Source: Kangiella koreensis DSM 16069 (GTDB taxonomy: Bacteria > Pseudomonadota > Gammaproteobacteria > Enterobacterales > Kangiellaceae). Taken from it: a DNA stretch of 64,000 bases. Both the position numbers and the translations under genes were made by a program. Below are positions 20,715-29,574 of the stretch, piece by piece. Position 1 is the stretch's first letter, and every line of letters begins with the position of its first letter. Under the pieces are notes generated by a model. The model saw only the letters and a list, made by a program, of their open reading frames with translations, was not told the DNA's origin and searched no databases. The stretch spans positions 310,001 through 374,000 of the forward strand of contig NC_013166.1 in assembly GCF_000024085.1 (NCBI RefSeq), written 5' to 3'.

Positions 20715-22115
20715 ATGAATATTGTTGTTCTAGGGGTTATCTTTTTTGTACTCATTCAGTTTGCAGTGGGGCTATGGGCTTCGCGTAAACCGAAGAATGA
20801 AACTGACTTTTTACTGGCTGGACGACGATTAAATCCGAGTTTGGCCGTATTTACCATTTTCGCGACCTGGTTTGGTGCCGAAACCTGTATCGGTGCAGCA
20901 TCTTCCATCTATGAAAATGGCCTGTCGGGCGGCACCGCCGACCCCTTTGGCTTCTCCCTGTGCTTGCTGTTTATGGGCTTTGTCTTCGCCAGACCCTTAT
21001 GGAAACGCAAATTCATTACCTTCGCTGACTTGTTCAAGCAACGCTATTCAGTACGCATTGAAAAATTGGTGGTTATTATCCTCGTACCTGCCTCGATGCT
21101 GTGGGCAGCCGCGCAAATCCGTGCTTTTGGCCAGATATTATCATCCCTTTCGGGTCTACAAGTTGAATACGCTATTACCATTGCGGCCTCAGTAGTAATT
21201 ATTTACACCATGCTCGGTGGTTTGTTGGCGGTGGCAGTAACTGACGTCATTCAAGCAGGATTCTTGATTGTGGGATTAGTTTTGCTCGGTATTTTTGTGT
21301 TTGCCAGTGGCGATCCGAATGCCAGTCTTGCGTCAGTGGATGCCGCTCGTTTCAGCTTTGTCTCAGAAGACTCCACATTACTACAAAAATTTGAAGCATG
21401 GTCGATTCCGATATTCGGTTCGGTGTTAACGCAGGAGCTGATTACTCGGGTGCTTGCTTGTCGTAGTGCTGAAGAAGCGCGTAGTTCGACCCTTAAAGGT
21501 GGAACCCTATACTTGCTGGTAGGCTTGATCCCTGTCTATTTAGGTTTGGTTGGCTTGAACTTGATGCCAGATCTGGCCGACTCAGAACAGTTATTGCCTG
21601 AGCTGGCGAAAACCTATTTGCCCACTGTGCTCTATATTCTGTTTGCCGGTGCTTTGGTTTCAGCAATTCTGTCAACTGTGGACAGCGCCTTGCTAGCTTC
21701 CAGTTCATTGATATCACATAACATTGTAGTGCCATTAAGCAAGCGTAATCATGAGGTCAGCGAGCGTCAGAAAGTTCTGTTTGCACGGATCGGTATCGTG
21801 ATATTAGGTGGGCTGGCTTATTATATTGCCCTACATGCTAAAGGGGTTTACGACCTGGTGGTTACGGCCTCCGCTTTCGGTAGTGCGGGTGTCTTCGTGG
21901 TCGGCACTTTTGGGCTGTTCACCCGCTTCGGTGGCGAAATTACCGCAGGCTTGACCTTGGTCAGCGCAGCAACGATTTGGATTCTGGGAGAATTCGTATT
22001 CGGCTGGGCGACTCCATTCTTTATTTCATTATTAACCGGCTTTGGCGTTTACATTGTCGCAGCCTTAATTGAAAGACACTTTTCGGGACCAGCAAAGGGT
22101 TTTCAAACTGCCTAA
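20715..22115 (+). CDS. sodium:solute symporter family protein
   Basis: Inner-membrane transporter of the SSS family, 466 residues and about 13 helices. Recognisable segments are the N-terminal FAVGLWASRKPKNETDFLLAGRRLNP and TIFATWFGAETCIGAAS, then YTMLGGLLAVAVTDVIQAG and FAGALVSAILSTVDSALLASSSL, which contains the Na2-site serines of the family. The substrate cannot be read from sequence. It is a single gene. Confidence 0.92.
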   Translation: MNIVVLGVIFFVLIQFAVGLWASRKPKNETDFLLAGRRLNPSLAVFTIFATWFGAETCIGAASSIYENGLSGGTADPFGFSLCLLFMGFVFARPLWKRKFITFADLFKQRYSVRIEKLVVIILVPASMLWAAAQIRAFGQILSSLSGLQVEYAITIAASVVIIYTMLGGLLAVAVTDVIQAGFLIVGLVLLGIFVFASGDPNASLASVDAARFSFVSEDSTLLQKFEAWSIPIFGSVLTQELITRVLACRSAEEARSSTLKGGTLYLLVGLIPVYLGLVGLNLMPDLADSEQLLPELAKTYLPTVLYILFAGALVSAILSTVDSALLASSSLISHNIVVPLSKRNHEVSERQKVLFARIGIVILGGLAYYIALHAKGVYDLVVTASAFGSAGVFVVGTFGLFTRFGGEITAGLTLVSAATIWILGEFVFGWATPFFISLLTGFGVYIVAALIERHFSGPAKGFQTA

Positions 22116-22157
22116 AAAATAGCCAGCCACTACTGGCTAATGTCCTTTTGCTAATGG

Positions 22158-22163
22158 TATAAT
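22158..22163 (+). promoter_or_regulatory. extended -10 promoter of miaB
   Basis: TGGTATAAT, an extended -10 with the TG motif, about 100 bp before the miaB ATG and just upstream of a 10-bp leader hairpin. No good -35 is visible, as extended -10 promoters allow. Confidence 0.5.
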
Positions 22164-22181
22164 TCGCGCCCATTTTATACG

Positions 22182-22209
22182 GGGTGGTAGATGCTAGAGT
22201 CTACCACCC
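22182..22209 (+). promoter_or_regulatory. leader hairpin of miaB
   Basis: GGGTGGTAGA (22182-22191) pairs perfectly with TCTACCACCC (22200-22209) around 8 bases. It lies in the 5' untranslated region, 20 bp after the -10 and 55 bp before the start codon. It is followed by GGTTTTAT rather than a full T-tract. Confidence 0.6.
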
Positions 22210-22264
22210 TGGTTTTATCTTATTGATTTTACGGCCAAAGTGCCAAACAGCGGTGATTGAAAGC

Positions 22265-23605
22265 ATGAGCAAAAAGTTATTTATCAAGACCTGGGGTTGT
22301 CAGATGAACGAGTACGATTCGTCGCGTATGTCGGATCTGCTGAATAAAACTCATGGTTTGGAAGCGGCGGCATCAGCGGAAGAGGCTGATGTGGTGTTGC
22401 TAAACACTTGCTCGATCCGTGAAAAAGCGCAGGAGAAAGTCTTTTCTCAGCTGGGTCAGTGGAAAAACCTGAAGCAGAACAACCCTGATTTGATCATTGG
22501 TGTTGGTGGTTGCGTGGCGTCGCAAGAAGGCGAAGCCATTCGTCAGCGTGCGCCTTATGTGGATGTGATATTTGGACCACAAACGTTGCACCGTCTGCCG
22601 GAAATGATTATGCAGGCCAGTGGCCAGAAAAAAGCCGTGGTTGATGTCAGTTTCCCTGAAATTGAGAAATTCGACCGCTTGCCTGAGCCTCGTGCCGAAG
22701 GCCCAACTGCGTTCGTGTCTGTGATGGAAGGTTGTTCAAAATATTGCTCTTTCTGTGTGGTGCCATACACCCGCGGCGAAGAAGTGAGTCGTCCGTTTGA
22801 TGATGTGTTGGCAGAGTGCGCGCAATTAGCCGAGCAGGGCGTTCGTGAAATTAACCTGCTGGGTCAAAATGTAAATGCTTACCGTGGCATCACTCACGAA
22901 GGCGATACGGCGGATTTAGCTGAATTGATTACTTATGTGGCAGCGATTGATGGCATTGACCGTATTCGCTACACAACCTCGCATCCGGTTGAATTCTCTG
23001 AGCGTCTGATTCAAGTTTATGCAGAAGTGCCAGAGTTGGTCAGTCACTTGCACTTACCAGTGCAGAGCGGTTCAGACCGTGTGCTGGCGATGATGAAGCG
23101 TGGTCATACTGTGCTTGAGTACAAATCGAAAATTCGCAAATTGCGCCAGATCCGCCCTGATATTTCGATGTCTTCAGACTTTATCATTGGCTTCCCGGGC
23201 GAATCGGATCAGGACTTTGAAGACACCATGAATTTGATTGGTGACATTGGCTATGATCATTCATTCAGCTTTATCTACAGCGCGCGCCCTGGTACGCCAG
23301 CTGCCGATATCGTGGATGACACGCCAATGGATGTGAAAAAGCAGCGCCTATCCATTCTCCAGCAGCGCATCAATCAGCAAGCGTTTTCGATCAGCCGCAA
23401 CATGATCGGTACTAAGCAAAAAGTTTTGGTTGAAGGGCCGTCGAAGAAAGATCCGATGGAGCTGCGTGGTCGCACCGAAAACAATCGTATCGTTAACTTT
23501 GTTGGTCCACATAGCTTGATCGGCAAATTTGCTGAAGTGACTATCACTGATGCATTCCCAAATTCATTGCGCGGTGACTTTGTCACTGACGGACTGGTTC
23601 ACTAA
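22265..23605 (+). CDS. miaB: tRNA-2-methylthio-N6-dimethylallyladenosine synthase MiaB
   Basis: Radical-SAM methylthiotransferase acting at A37 of tRNAs. The 446 residues start [22 protein letters not shown]0004 domain cysteines are in [14 protein letters not shown] and GGCVAS; the radical-SAM triad is CSKYCSFC; the TRAM domain is C-terminal ([26 protein letters not shown]). An upstream in-frame start at 22184 would add 27 residues unlike the family and would cross the leader hairpin, so the ATG at 22265 is preferred. It heads the miaB-ybeZ-ybeY-ybeX cluster. Confidence 0.97.
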   Translation: MSKKLFIKTWGCQMNEYDSSRMSDLLNKTHGLEAAASAEEADVVLLNTCSIREKAQEKVFSQLGQWKNLKQNNPDLIIGVGGCVASQEGEAIRQRAPYVDVIFGPQTLHRLPEMIMQASGQKKAVVDVSFPEIEKFDRLPEPRAEGPTAFVSVMEGCSKYCSFCVVPYTRGEEVSRPFDDVLAECAQLAEQGVREINLLGQNVNAYRGITHEGDTADLAELITYVAAIDGIDRIRYTTSHPVEFSERLIQVYAEVPELVSHLHLPVQSGSDRVLAMMKRGHTVLEYKSKIRKLRQIRPDISMSSDFIIGFPGESDQDFEDTMNLIGDIGYDHSFSFIYSARPGTPAADIVDDTPMDVKKQRLSILQQRINQQAFSISRNMIGTKQKVLVEGPSKKDPMELRGRTENNRIVNFVGPHSLIGKFAEVTITDAFPNSLRGDFVTDGLVH

Positions 23606-23654
23606 TACAGTGAGCCGGTTCTACACCGCCCGTTTTAAAAACAAAGGATAGTAC

Positions 23655-24695
23655 TTGTCACAACTTACTAATCAGACGTTTGAATTACAGCCCGCTGACA
23701 ATCATCGCTTGTCAGCTCTTTGTGGCTACCTTGATGAGCACCTTAAACATATCGAGCGACGTCTTGGCGTTGAAGTGAACATTCGCGGCAATCAGGTTAA
23801 TGTGATTGGCGAAGGCGTTCACGTAGCAGCAGCCCGTCAGGTGATCGAAGCGGTTTATCAGGACACCACTAAAAAGCGTAGTCTGGACAGCGCCGATGTG
23901 CATCTGGCGATCCAGGAAGCGTCGGCGGATCTGGAATCACTGCAAACTGATAAGACGCAAACGGATGATGTTAAGTTGATGACCAAGCGTGGTTTAATTA
24001 AGCCTCGCAGCCCAAACCAGAAACAATATATTCAGGCCATCAAGCACCATGATATCAGTTTTGGTATTGGCCCTGCTGGTACCGGTAAAACCTATCTGGC
24101 AGTTGCCAGTGCCGTCGATGCCTGGGAAAAGCAGCAAGTACGCCGCATTTTGTTAACTCGCCCAGCAGTTGAAGCGGGTGAACGCTTAGGTTTCTTGCCG
24201 GGTGATTTGGCCCAGAAAGTTGATCCTTATTTACGTCCCTTATATGACGCTCTGTATGAGATGTTTGGCTTTGAAAAAGTGGCCAAGTTGATGGAGCGTA
24301 GCGTGATTGAAGTGGCGCCATTAGCTTATATGCGCGGCCGTACTTTAAATGATGCCTTTATCATTCTCGATGAAAGCCAGAACACCACGCCGGAACAGAT
24401 GAAAATGTTCCTAACCCGGATTGGCTTTAACTCCAAAGCCGTTATTACTGGCGATATTACTCAGGTGGATTTGCCGCGCGGCCAGCGCTCGGGCCTTCGT
24501 CACGTCATCGACATTCTGCAAAAAGTCGATGGTATCAGTTTTACGTTCTTCCAATCAAAAGACGTGGTGCGCCACCCGGTGGTGCAACGCATCGTGCAAG
24601 CCTACGAAAGCTTCGACGTCAGTGAAGAAGCCAAGCGTGCCAAGGCAGAGCAAAAGCAGGCCAAAAAGCAGCAGTCATCAGATGACAATGATTAA
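23655..24695 (+). CDS. ybeZ: PhoH-family ATPase YbeZ
   Basis: Cytoplasmic PhoH-like NTPase that works with YbeY in RNA processing and ribosome quality (inferred from the family). The 346 residues have an N-terminal KH-like part (about 30-85), Walker A GPAGTGKT at 139-146, and Walker [22 protein letters not shown]; the C-terminus is Lys/Gln rich. The start appears to be TTG at 23655 with AAAGGA about 7 bp upstream; no ATG fits the family start better. Confidence 0.95.
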   Translation: MSQLTNQTFELQPADNHRLSALCGYLDEHLKHIERRLGVEVNIRGNQVNVIGEGVHVAAARQVIEAVYQDTTKKRSLDSADVHLAIQEASADLESLQTDKTQTDDVKLMTKRGLIKPRSPNQKQYIQAIKHHDISFGIGPAGTGKTYLAVASAVDAWEKQQVRRILLTRPAVEAGERLGFLPGDLAQKVDPYLRPLYDALYEMFGFEKVAKLMERSVIEVAPLAYMRGRTLNDAFIILDESQNTTPEQMKMFLTRIGFNSKAVITGDITQVDLPRGQRSGLRHVIDILQKVDGISFTFFQSKDVVRHPVVQRIVQAYESFDVSEEAKRAKAEQKQAKKQQSSDDND

Positions 24696-24700
24696 GGCTT

Positions 24701-25213
24701 ATGATGGACTTTAATCCGCTATTTAATCTGGATCTGCAAGTTGCCTGCGACTCATCGACAGTCCCTGATGAAATCGATATCAAGCAATGGTTGGCGACTG
24801 CCTTTGAGGTCGAAGCAGCAAAGTTTGGGCGTGCAAAAACCTTAGCACAACCGTTTGAGATGACCGTCCGGGTTGTTGAACAAGCAGAAAGCCAGGCACT
24901 AAACAACGACTATCGTGGTAAGGACAATCCAACCAATGTTTTGTCTTTTCCCTTCGAAATGCCGGAAGGTATTGAGGGGCTCGAATTATCAATTTTAGGT
25001 GATTTGGCCATTTGCGCCGAAGTGGTTGAGCAAGAAGCCGCCGAACAGAAAAAAGAACTGCGTTCACACTGGACACATATGGTGGTTCATGGGGGCTTGC
25101 ATTTGCTAGGGTACGATCATATAAAAGACAATGAAGCGCTGGAAATGGAGTCTTTAGAAATAGAGATTTTGGCGCAACTGGGTGTTGAAAATCCTTACCA
25201 AGAGCGCGATTAG
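24701..25213 (+). CDS. ybeY: endoribonuclease YbeY
   Basis: Zinc-dependent RNase for 16S 3' maturation and 70S quality control. The 170 residues end in the family metal site [11 protein letters not shown], with ligands His130, His134 and His140. [16 protein letters not shown] is the other hallmark. It starts 5 bp after ybeZ; ATG ATG gives two adjacent starts (24701 or 24704). Its position between ybeZ and ybeX is the conserved order. Confidence 0.96.
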   Translation: MMDFNPLFNLDLQVACDSSTVPDEIDIKQWLATAFEVEAAKFGRAKTLAQPFEMTVRVVEQAESQALNNDYRGKDNPTNVLSFPFEMPEGIEGLELSILGDLAICAEVVEQEAAEQKKELRSHWTHMVVHGGLHLLGYDHIKDNEALEMESLEIEILAQLGVENPYQERD

Positions 25214-25273
25214 CGTTTTCAGTGTGCGATTAAGACATTTACTTTAGGCAACATGAGGACAAGATAAACTGCT

Positions 25274-26131
25274 ATGAGCGACGACAAACCTCCGTCGAGA
25301 AGCTTCTTTCAACGTTTTACTGATATTTTCACATCTGAACCACAGGATCGTCAGCAACTGGTCGATTTATTGCGGACAGCTAAAGACGACAAGCTGATCA
25401 AACCCGATTCTTTATCCATGATGGAAGGGGTGTTGCTGGTTGCAGAAATGCAAGTGCGCGACATCATGATTCCTCGTTCTCAAATGGCCGTAATTCAAGA
25501 AGACATGACATTGGAAGAAATCATTCCAATGGTCAAAGGTTCGCGCCATTCCCGTTATCCGGTGGTCGGTGAAAATCGAGATGATATTGAAGGCATCATG
25601 TTAGCCAAAGAACTCTTGAGCTATGCCTTTTCCGATAATGGCGAGCGCGCCTCTTTTGATATTAAAGACGTACTGCGCCCAGCCTACATCATTCCTGAAA
25701 GTAAGCGTCTGGATGTATTGTTGACAGAGTTTCGTTCAAAGCGTAATCACATGGCCATTGTGGTCGATGAATACGGTTGTGTATCGGGTCTGGTTACCAT
25801 TGAAGATGTGCTGGAACAAATCGTTGGCGACATTGAAGATGAATTCGATGTAGACGAAGAAGAAAGCAATATTAAGCAACACACCAATGGCGAATATATT
25901 GTTAAAGCGCAAACTGAAATCGGTGATTTCAACGAGCGTCTGGGAGCCGATTTCCCGGAGCAGGAATTTGACACCATTGGTGGTTTATTAGTGAACAAGT
26001 TTGGTCATATGCCTGAGCGCGATGAAACCATTGCCATGGGTGAGTTTGAGTTCACGATACTCAATGCCGATCAGCGCCGAGTTCACTTGCTGCGCGTCAA
26101 ACCACTGATAGGAGCGCCGGTTGAAGTTTAA
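25274..26131 (+). CDS. ybeX: CBS-domain transporter-associated protein YbeX/CorC
   Basis: A 285-residue soluble protein with two CBS domains (about 70-190; RDIMIPRSQMAVIQEDMTLEEI and VDEYGCVSGLVTIEDVLEQIVGDIEDEFD) and a C-terminal CorC/HlyC domain (about 205-280; FPEQEFDTIGGLLVNKFGHMPERDE). It has been linked to magnesium and cobalt efflux and, more recently, ribosome metabolism; the exact role is uncertain. A terminator follows. Confidence 0.94.
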   Translation: MSDDKPPSRSFFQRFTDIFTSEPQDRQQLVDLLRTAKDDKLIKPDSLSMMEGVLLVAEMQVRDIMIPRSQMAVIQEDMTLEEIIPMVKGSRHSRYPVVGENRDDIEGIMLAKELLSYAFSDNGERASFDIKDVLRPAYIIPESKRLDVLLTEFRSKRNHMAIVVDEYGCVSGLVTIEDVLEQIVGDIEDEFDVDEEESNIKQHTNGEYIVKAQTEIGDFNERLGADFPEQEFDTIGGLLVNKFGHMPERDETIAMGEFEFTILNADQRRVHLLRVKPLIGAPVEV

Positions 26132-26177
26132 AAACAACCGATATAGCAATATCATGGTCATACAGGTAAGTTAATAG

Positions 26178-26204
26178 GGCGTGCTTTGGCACGCCGTATT
26201 TTTT
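26178..26204 (+). terminator. intrinsic terminator after ybeX
   Basis: GGCGTGC-TTTG-GCACGCC, then GTA and six Ts. It separates ybeX from lnt, which in many relatives are read together. Confidence 0.8.
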
Positions 26205-26285
26205 AGCCCTGATTGAAAACGCTTTTAAAGTGACGCGCACTTGATTAGCCTGACCCCCATTCAAATAACAACTAAGAGACAAACA

Positions 26286-27803
26286 ATGATACCAATGGTT
26301 AAAAGCCCACAGGGCTGGCTGGGTTTAACACTGGCGCTCATCGCAGGCGCAATTTATCCGCTCGGCTTTGCACCTCTCGAGTGGTGGCCAGTTGCTATCT
26401 TCTCCGTTGCTACTTTCTGGTGGTTACTGAACGGACAAACAAAGAAATATGCCATGGCTATAGGCTTCAGTTATGGCATGGGATATTTCGGTGTCGGGGT
26501 TTCCTGGGTTTATGTGTCCATTAATACATTCGGTAATGCTGCACCGCCGTTAGCTGTATTATTAACCATTCTATTTATTGCCTTACTTTCTTTATTTTTT
26601 GTCCTGCTCGGCTGGTTTAATTCGAGATTTATCAATCGCTATAACCTGCTCGCGCAAATCATATTCTTCAGTACTGCTTGGCTAATTCTTGATATCGCGC
26701 GTGGCTCAGGTTTTGTCAGTTTTCCGTGGCTCTATTTAGGTTATTCGCAAACGTCAGGCCCATTACTAGGTGTCGCCAGCTACTTAGGCGTTCACGGTGT
26801 TACTTTTTTATTAGTGATTACCGCCTGTCTGGTTACATTGGCATTGACGCACAACAACAAGAAAACACGCTCTCACTCGATACTGGTTATGGTCGTGCTT
26901 TTAATGTTGGGAACAAGCAGTAGTTTGTATGAAGTCAAAAAAGACACAGCGCAACAAAAGACGCTGACCATCGCATTAATTCAGCCCAATATCGATCAGC
27001 ATAAAAAGTGGGATCGCAATTACTTTACGCCGATTGTAAAAGGACTGTTTGATCAAACTGAAAATTATTGGGGAGCCGATCTGATTGTCTGGCCTGAAGC
27101 GGCTATTCCTGCATTTGATACACAGGTACCTGGAATTTTGTATGAGTTAGATGAGCTGGCAAAAAGCAGTGGCAGCCAATTCATCACAGGCATTCCAATG
27201 CTGGAAACTCGCGATGAATATTATGCCGGTATCAAAATGCTTGGTAGCCAACAAGCCGATTATCAAAAACAACAGCTAGTGCCATTTGGTGAGTATGTTC
27301 CACTAGGCGAATGGATTCGCGGAATGATTGATTTCTTTGATTTACCCATGTCCAGCTTCACTCCCGGCAGTAGCGCGCAAACTGCAATGAAGACCGCCAA
27401 AGCGGATTATCTGCCAGCAATCTGTTATGAAATCGCCTTCTCAGGATTGATGCAGCAACTGGCCACCAGCACAGACCCAGACCAATTTAAAGCCATCGTC
27501 ACCATCAGTAACGACACCTGGTTTGGCAAATCATGGGGCCCGATTCAACATTTCCAAATCGCAAAAATGCGTGCCATCGAAACCGGCCTACCCGTTATTC
27601 GCAGCACCAACAACGGCATCACCGCCATCATCGACGACAAGGGCCGCGTCATCAACCAGATCGACCGCTTCCAAAGCAGCGAACTCGCCGGTGCATTCCT
27701 GCTTGAAAACCGCAATACCTGGTTTAGAGAGCATGGGTATTGGAGTTTGCTGATATTGGTGATGTTATTAATTATTACAGCATTTGCTTTAAGGAAAAGG
27801 TAG
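26286..27803 (+). CDS. lnt: apolipoprotein N-acyltransferase
   Basis: Inner-membrane enzyme that N-acylates the N-terminal cysteine of lipoproteins. The 505 residues have about seven membrane helices before residue 215 and a nitrilase-type periplasmic domain. The catalytic Glu-Lys-Cys set is Glu271 (VWPEAAIPAF), Lys328 (YQKQQLVPFGEYVP) and Cys380 (AICYEIAFSG), matching E267/K335/C387 of E. coli. ATG at 26286 is chosen; an upstream TTG in frame at 26241 would add 15 unlikely residues. Confidence 0.96.
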   Translation: MIPMVKSPQGWLGLTLALIAGAIYPLGFAPLEWWPVAIFSVATFWWLLNGQTKKYAMAIGFSYGMGYFGVGVSWVYVSINTFGNAAPPLAVLLTILFIALLSLFFVLLGWFNSRFINRYNLLAQIIFFSTAWLILDIARGSGFVSFPWLYLGYSQTSGPLLGVASYLGVHGVTFLLVITACLVTLALTHNNKKTRSHSILVMVVLLMLGTSSSLYEVKKDTAQQKTLTIALIQPNIDQHKKWDRNYFTPIVKGLFDQTENYWGADLIVWPEAAIPAFDTQVPGILYELDELAKSSGSQFITGIPMLETRDEYYAGIKMLGSQQADYQKQQLVPFGEYVPLGEWIRGMIDFFDLPMSSFTPGSSAQTAMKTAKADYLPAICYEIAFSGLMQQLATSTDPDQFKAIVTISNDTWFGKSWGPIQHFQIAKMRAIETGLPVIRSTNNGITAIIDDKGRVINQIDRFQSSELAGAFLLENRNTWFREHGYWSLLILVMLLIITAFALRKR

Positions 27804-27815
27804 TTTAGGTAGAAA

Positions 27816-28034
27816 ATGATACGAACATTGATTTTTCTTGTGCTATTTCTATATTACGGATGGATGGTTATTAGTGCAGTACTACATGGAGAGATAGAGT
27901 CCATGAGAAGCACGAGAGAAATTGCATTGTCCAGTGATCCGTTTCGTTATTATCTTCACCTTTCTATTCGTAGCTTTATGTTCCTTTTACTGTTAGTAGC
28001 TGTAATAATTTCTGTAAAGTATAGAGAAAAGTAG
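27816..28034 (+). CDS. small membrane protein, unknown function
   Basis: 72 residues with two hydrophobic segments (about 3-23 and 50-66) and a polar loop, which suggests a hairpin in the inner membrane. I recognise no family. TAGGTAG before the ATG is a fair ribosome site. It follows lnt by 12 bp and could be co-transcribed with it. A perfect 8-bp inverted repeat (28039-28046/28059-28066) lies just after the stop. Confidence 0.6.
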   Translation: MIRTLIFLVLFLYYGWMVISAVLHGEIESMRSTREIALSSDPFRYYLHLSIRSFMFLLLLVAVIISVKYREK

Positions 28035-28120
28035 TAAGTAGGGTTATTCGTCAGACTCTAACCCTAGGAATTCAGATTTAGAGTGTGATTTAGAAGTAAT
28101 AGAAACTGTGGAGTAGGAGA

Positions 28121-29332
28121 ATGTCTGTATTCAACTTGACTGGTAAAGGGGAGCTACACTGTAAAAAGTCCGGAAGTGTTGCGAAAGTTAAGTTAAAAAT
28201 TTCGCCAGTAAATGGTCGAACGCGTCTTCATTGCTCTCCACTGCAACCAAACGATTCTTTTTCTTTAGCAAAGCTTGCTTTTTCCCACAGCGAGATAGCT
28301 TTGAAAAATGTTTACTTTAGCAGTGCTGCCGGAGTGCTCTCAGCAGATCACCTGTCTGATGTTTATATTAATTACCTAACGTCAGTTGATGAACAGCCGC
28401 CCCAGTTAATCACGCAGCTGACTAAACCACCAGACAATGAACACACTTTGAACTTAGAGGCTGCATACTTAGAATTACCTAGGTCAATTTTACAAGTCGA
28501 GCTTGAAGTAAAGCAAAGTATAGAAGGCTATCAGTTAATGTTTATTGGGGCAGCTCAAAGTCTAAAAGCGTTTAAAACAAAAATTATTCTAGGAAATCAA
28601 TCTATTAAGATAAAGTCGTTTGGTAATTGTCATCCGACTTTAGCCGGAATAATAGTTGCTGAGTTTAACAGCAAACTGAACGGTGACAACGAGACAGCTT
28701 TGCGTATATCTCTTGAATTATACCTACGACAGAAGCTGAGCTTTCTTGCGGAAATTGGGCACAATAAAGTTAATATCAATTTAATCGATCACTCAACAGT
28801 GAGTTATAGCCCTCTGAATAATAGCCCACAGCACAGCTTCCAAAAGATTAAAAACTTTGTAATTAAAAATCCTTCGTATAGAACATACTTTCGTTTCCTA
28901 GTTGAGTTGGCAGGTAATAGTGGGGTAATTGATGACAGGCTGCAAAATGGCTTCGTTGCATTAGAAGCATTATTCGATGGTAATAAATTGCGTAAAGAGA
29001 AAGTTAGTGAAAAGCTAAAGGTTTCAATTGGCACAGCGGAACTAATAGTAGAGTTAAGAAATAAAATGTTTCACTATGGAGAAAGCATCGCAGAGACAGT
29101 TCAAATAGTCTCAAGAGAAAAGCAGGTTCATACAAAGTCACCCTTAAGACCTATTATTGATGAGCTGAAAGATAACACGGATCTGAGCTGGGTTCTGTAT
29201 AGTGGATTTACAGATCTTATGTTCATGTATTTTGCAGAACTCGTGGGGTTAGGGGTAGGGTCAGTTAAACGATGGTGTCCTGTTAATCTACGCGATGATG
29301 ACTGGTATAAAAAGTTGAAAGTTGATCAGTAG
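28121..29332 (+). CDS. HEPN-like (Apea-type) protein of unknown function
   Basis: A 403-residue soluble protein with no signal peptide. The N-terminal 200 residues look beta-rich and match nothing I know. The C-terminal part is helical and carries QNGFVALEALFDG, followed by ELRNKMFHYGES, where Arg313 and His318 form an R-x4-H motif. This layout is that of Apea-like HEPN domains, some of which are RNases in toxin and defence systems; the activity is inferred only. AGGAG precedes the ATG. Codon use looks more AT-rich than neighbouring core genes, by eye. No partner antitoxin is obvious beyond the 72-codon gene upstream. Confidence 0.65.
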   Translation: MSVFNLTGKGELHCKKSGSVAKVKLKISPVNGRTRLHCSPLQPNDSFSLAKLAFSHSEIALKNVYFSSAAGVLSADHLSDVYINYLTSVDEQPPQLITQLTKPPDNEHTLNLEAAYLELPRSILQVELEVKQSIEGYQLMFIGAAQSLKAFKTKIILGNQSIKIKSFGNCHPTLAGIIVAEFNSKLNGDNETALRISLELYLRQKLSFLAEIGHNKVNINLIDHSTVSYSPLNNSPQHSFQKIKNFVIKNPSYRTYFRFLVELAGNSGVIDDRLQNGFVALEALFDGNKLRKEKVSEKLKVSIGTAELIVELRNKMFHYGESIAETVQIVSREKQVHTKSPLRPIIDELKDNTDLSWVLYSGFTDLMFMYFAELVGLGVGSVKRWCPVNLRDDDWYKKLKVDQ

Positions 29333-29333
29333 G

Positions 29334-29415
29334 GTGCGTCGTGACGCACCGTTAGAATTTATAAGTTTGATTTAGTTTATGGCATTCCTAGAGCAGGGTC
29401 TAAGTCACGACGCAC
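29334..29415. repeat. 82-bp element with 12-bp perfect terminal inverted repeats
   Basis: GTGCGTCGTGAC (29334-29345) and its exact complement GTCACGACGCAC (29404-29415) bound an AT-rich core. The left end is itself a hairpin (GGTGCGTC/GACGCACC, 29333-29350). No coding capacity. It is MITE- or REP-like. Confidence 0.6.
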
Positions 29416-29486
29416 ATTACATTTAATAACTTTAAACTCCTGTCATACTTCTCATTCCACCGTAATCTTGTAAGGGGTTACGATTT

Positions 29487-29574
29487 GATACCGACAGGTA
29501 TCTATAGAAGGCAGGTAGGCCGTTTTGGCCGAATAGTTAATGCGGTCTTAATACCGCATCGCGGCCTGGGCCGC
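29487..29574. repeat. cluster of short palindromes
   Basis: Consecutive inverted repeats: GATACC/GGTATC (29487-29502), a GGCC/GGCC hairpin near 29518-29530, ATGCGGT/ACCGCAT (29540-29559) and GCGGCC/GGCCGC (29561-29574). The last two lie inside the 3' end of the adjacent minus-strand gene. Confidence 0.65.

Noticed and set aside
22184..22264. N-terminal extension of miaB by 27 residues
   Set aside because: The extension crosses the leader hairpin and is unlike MiaB; the ATG at 22265 gives the family-typical start.
28039..28066. Terminator after the 72-codon gene
   Set aside because: The 8-bp inverted repeat has a 12-base loop and no T-tract.
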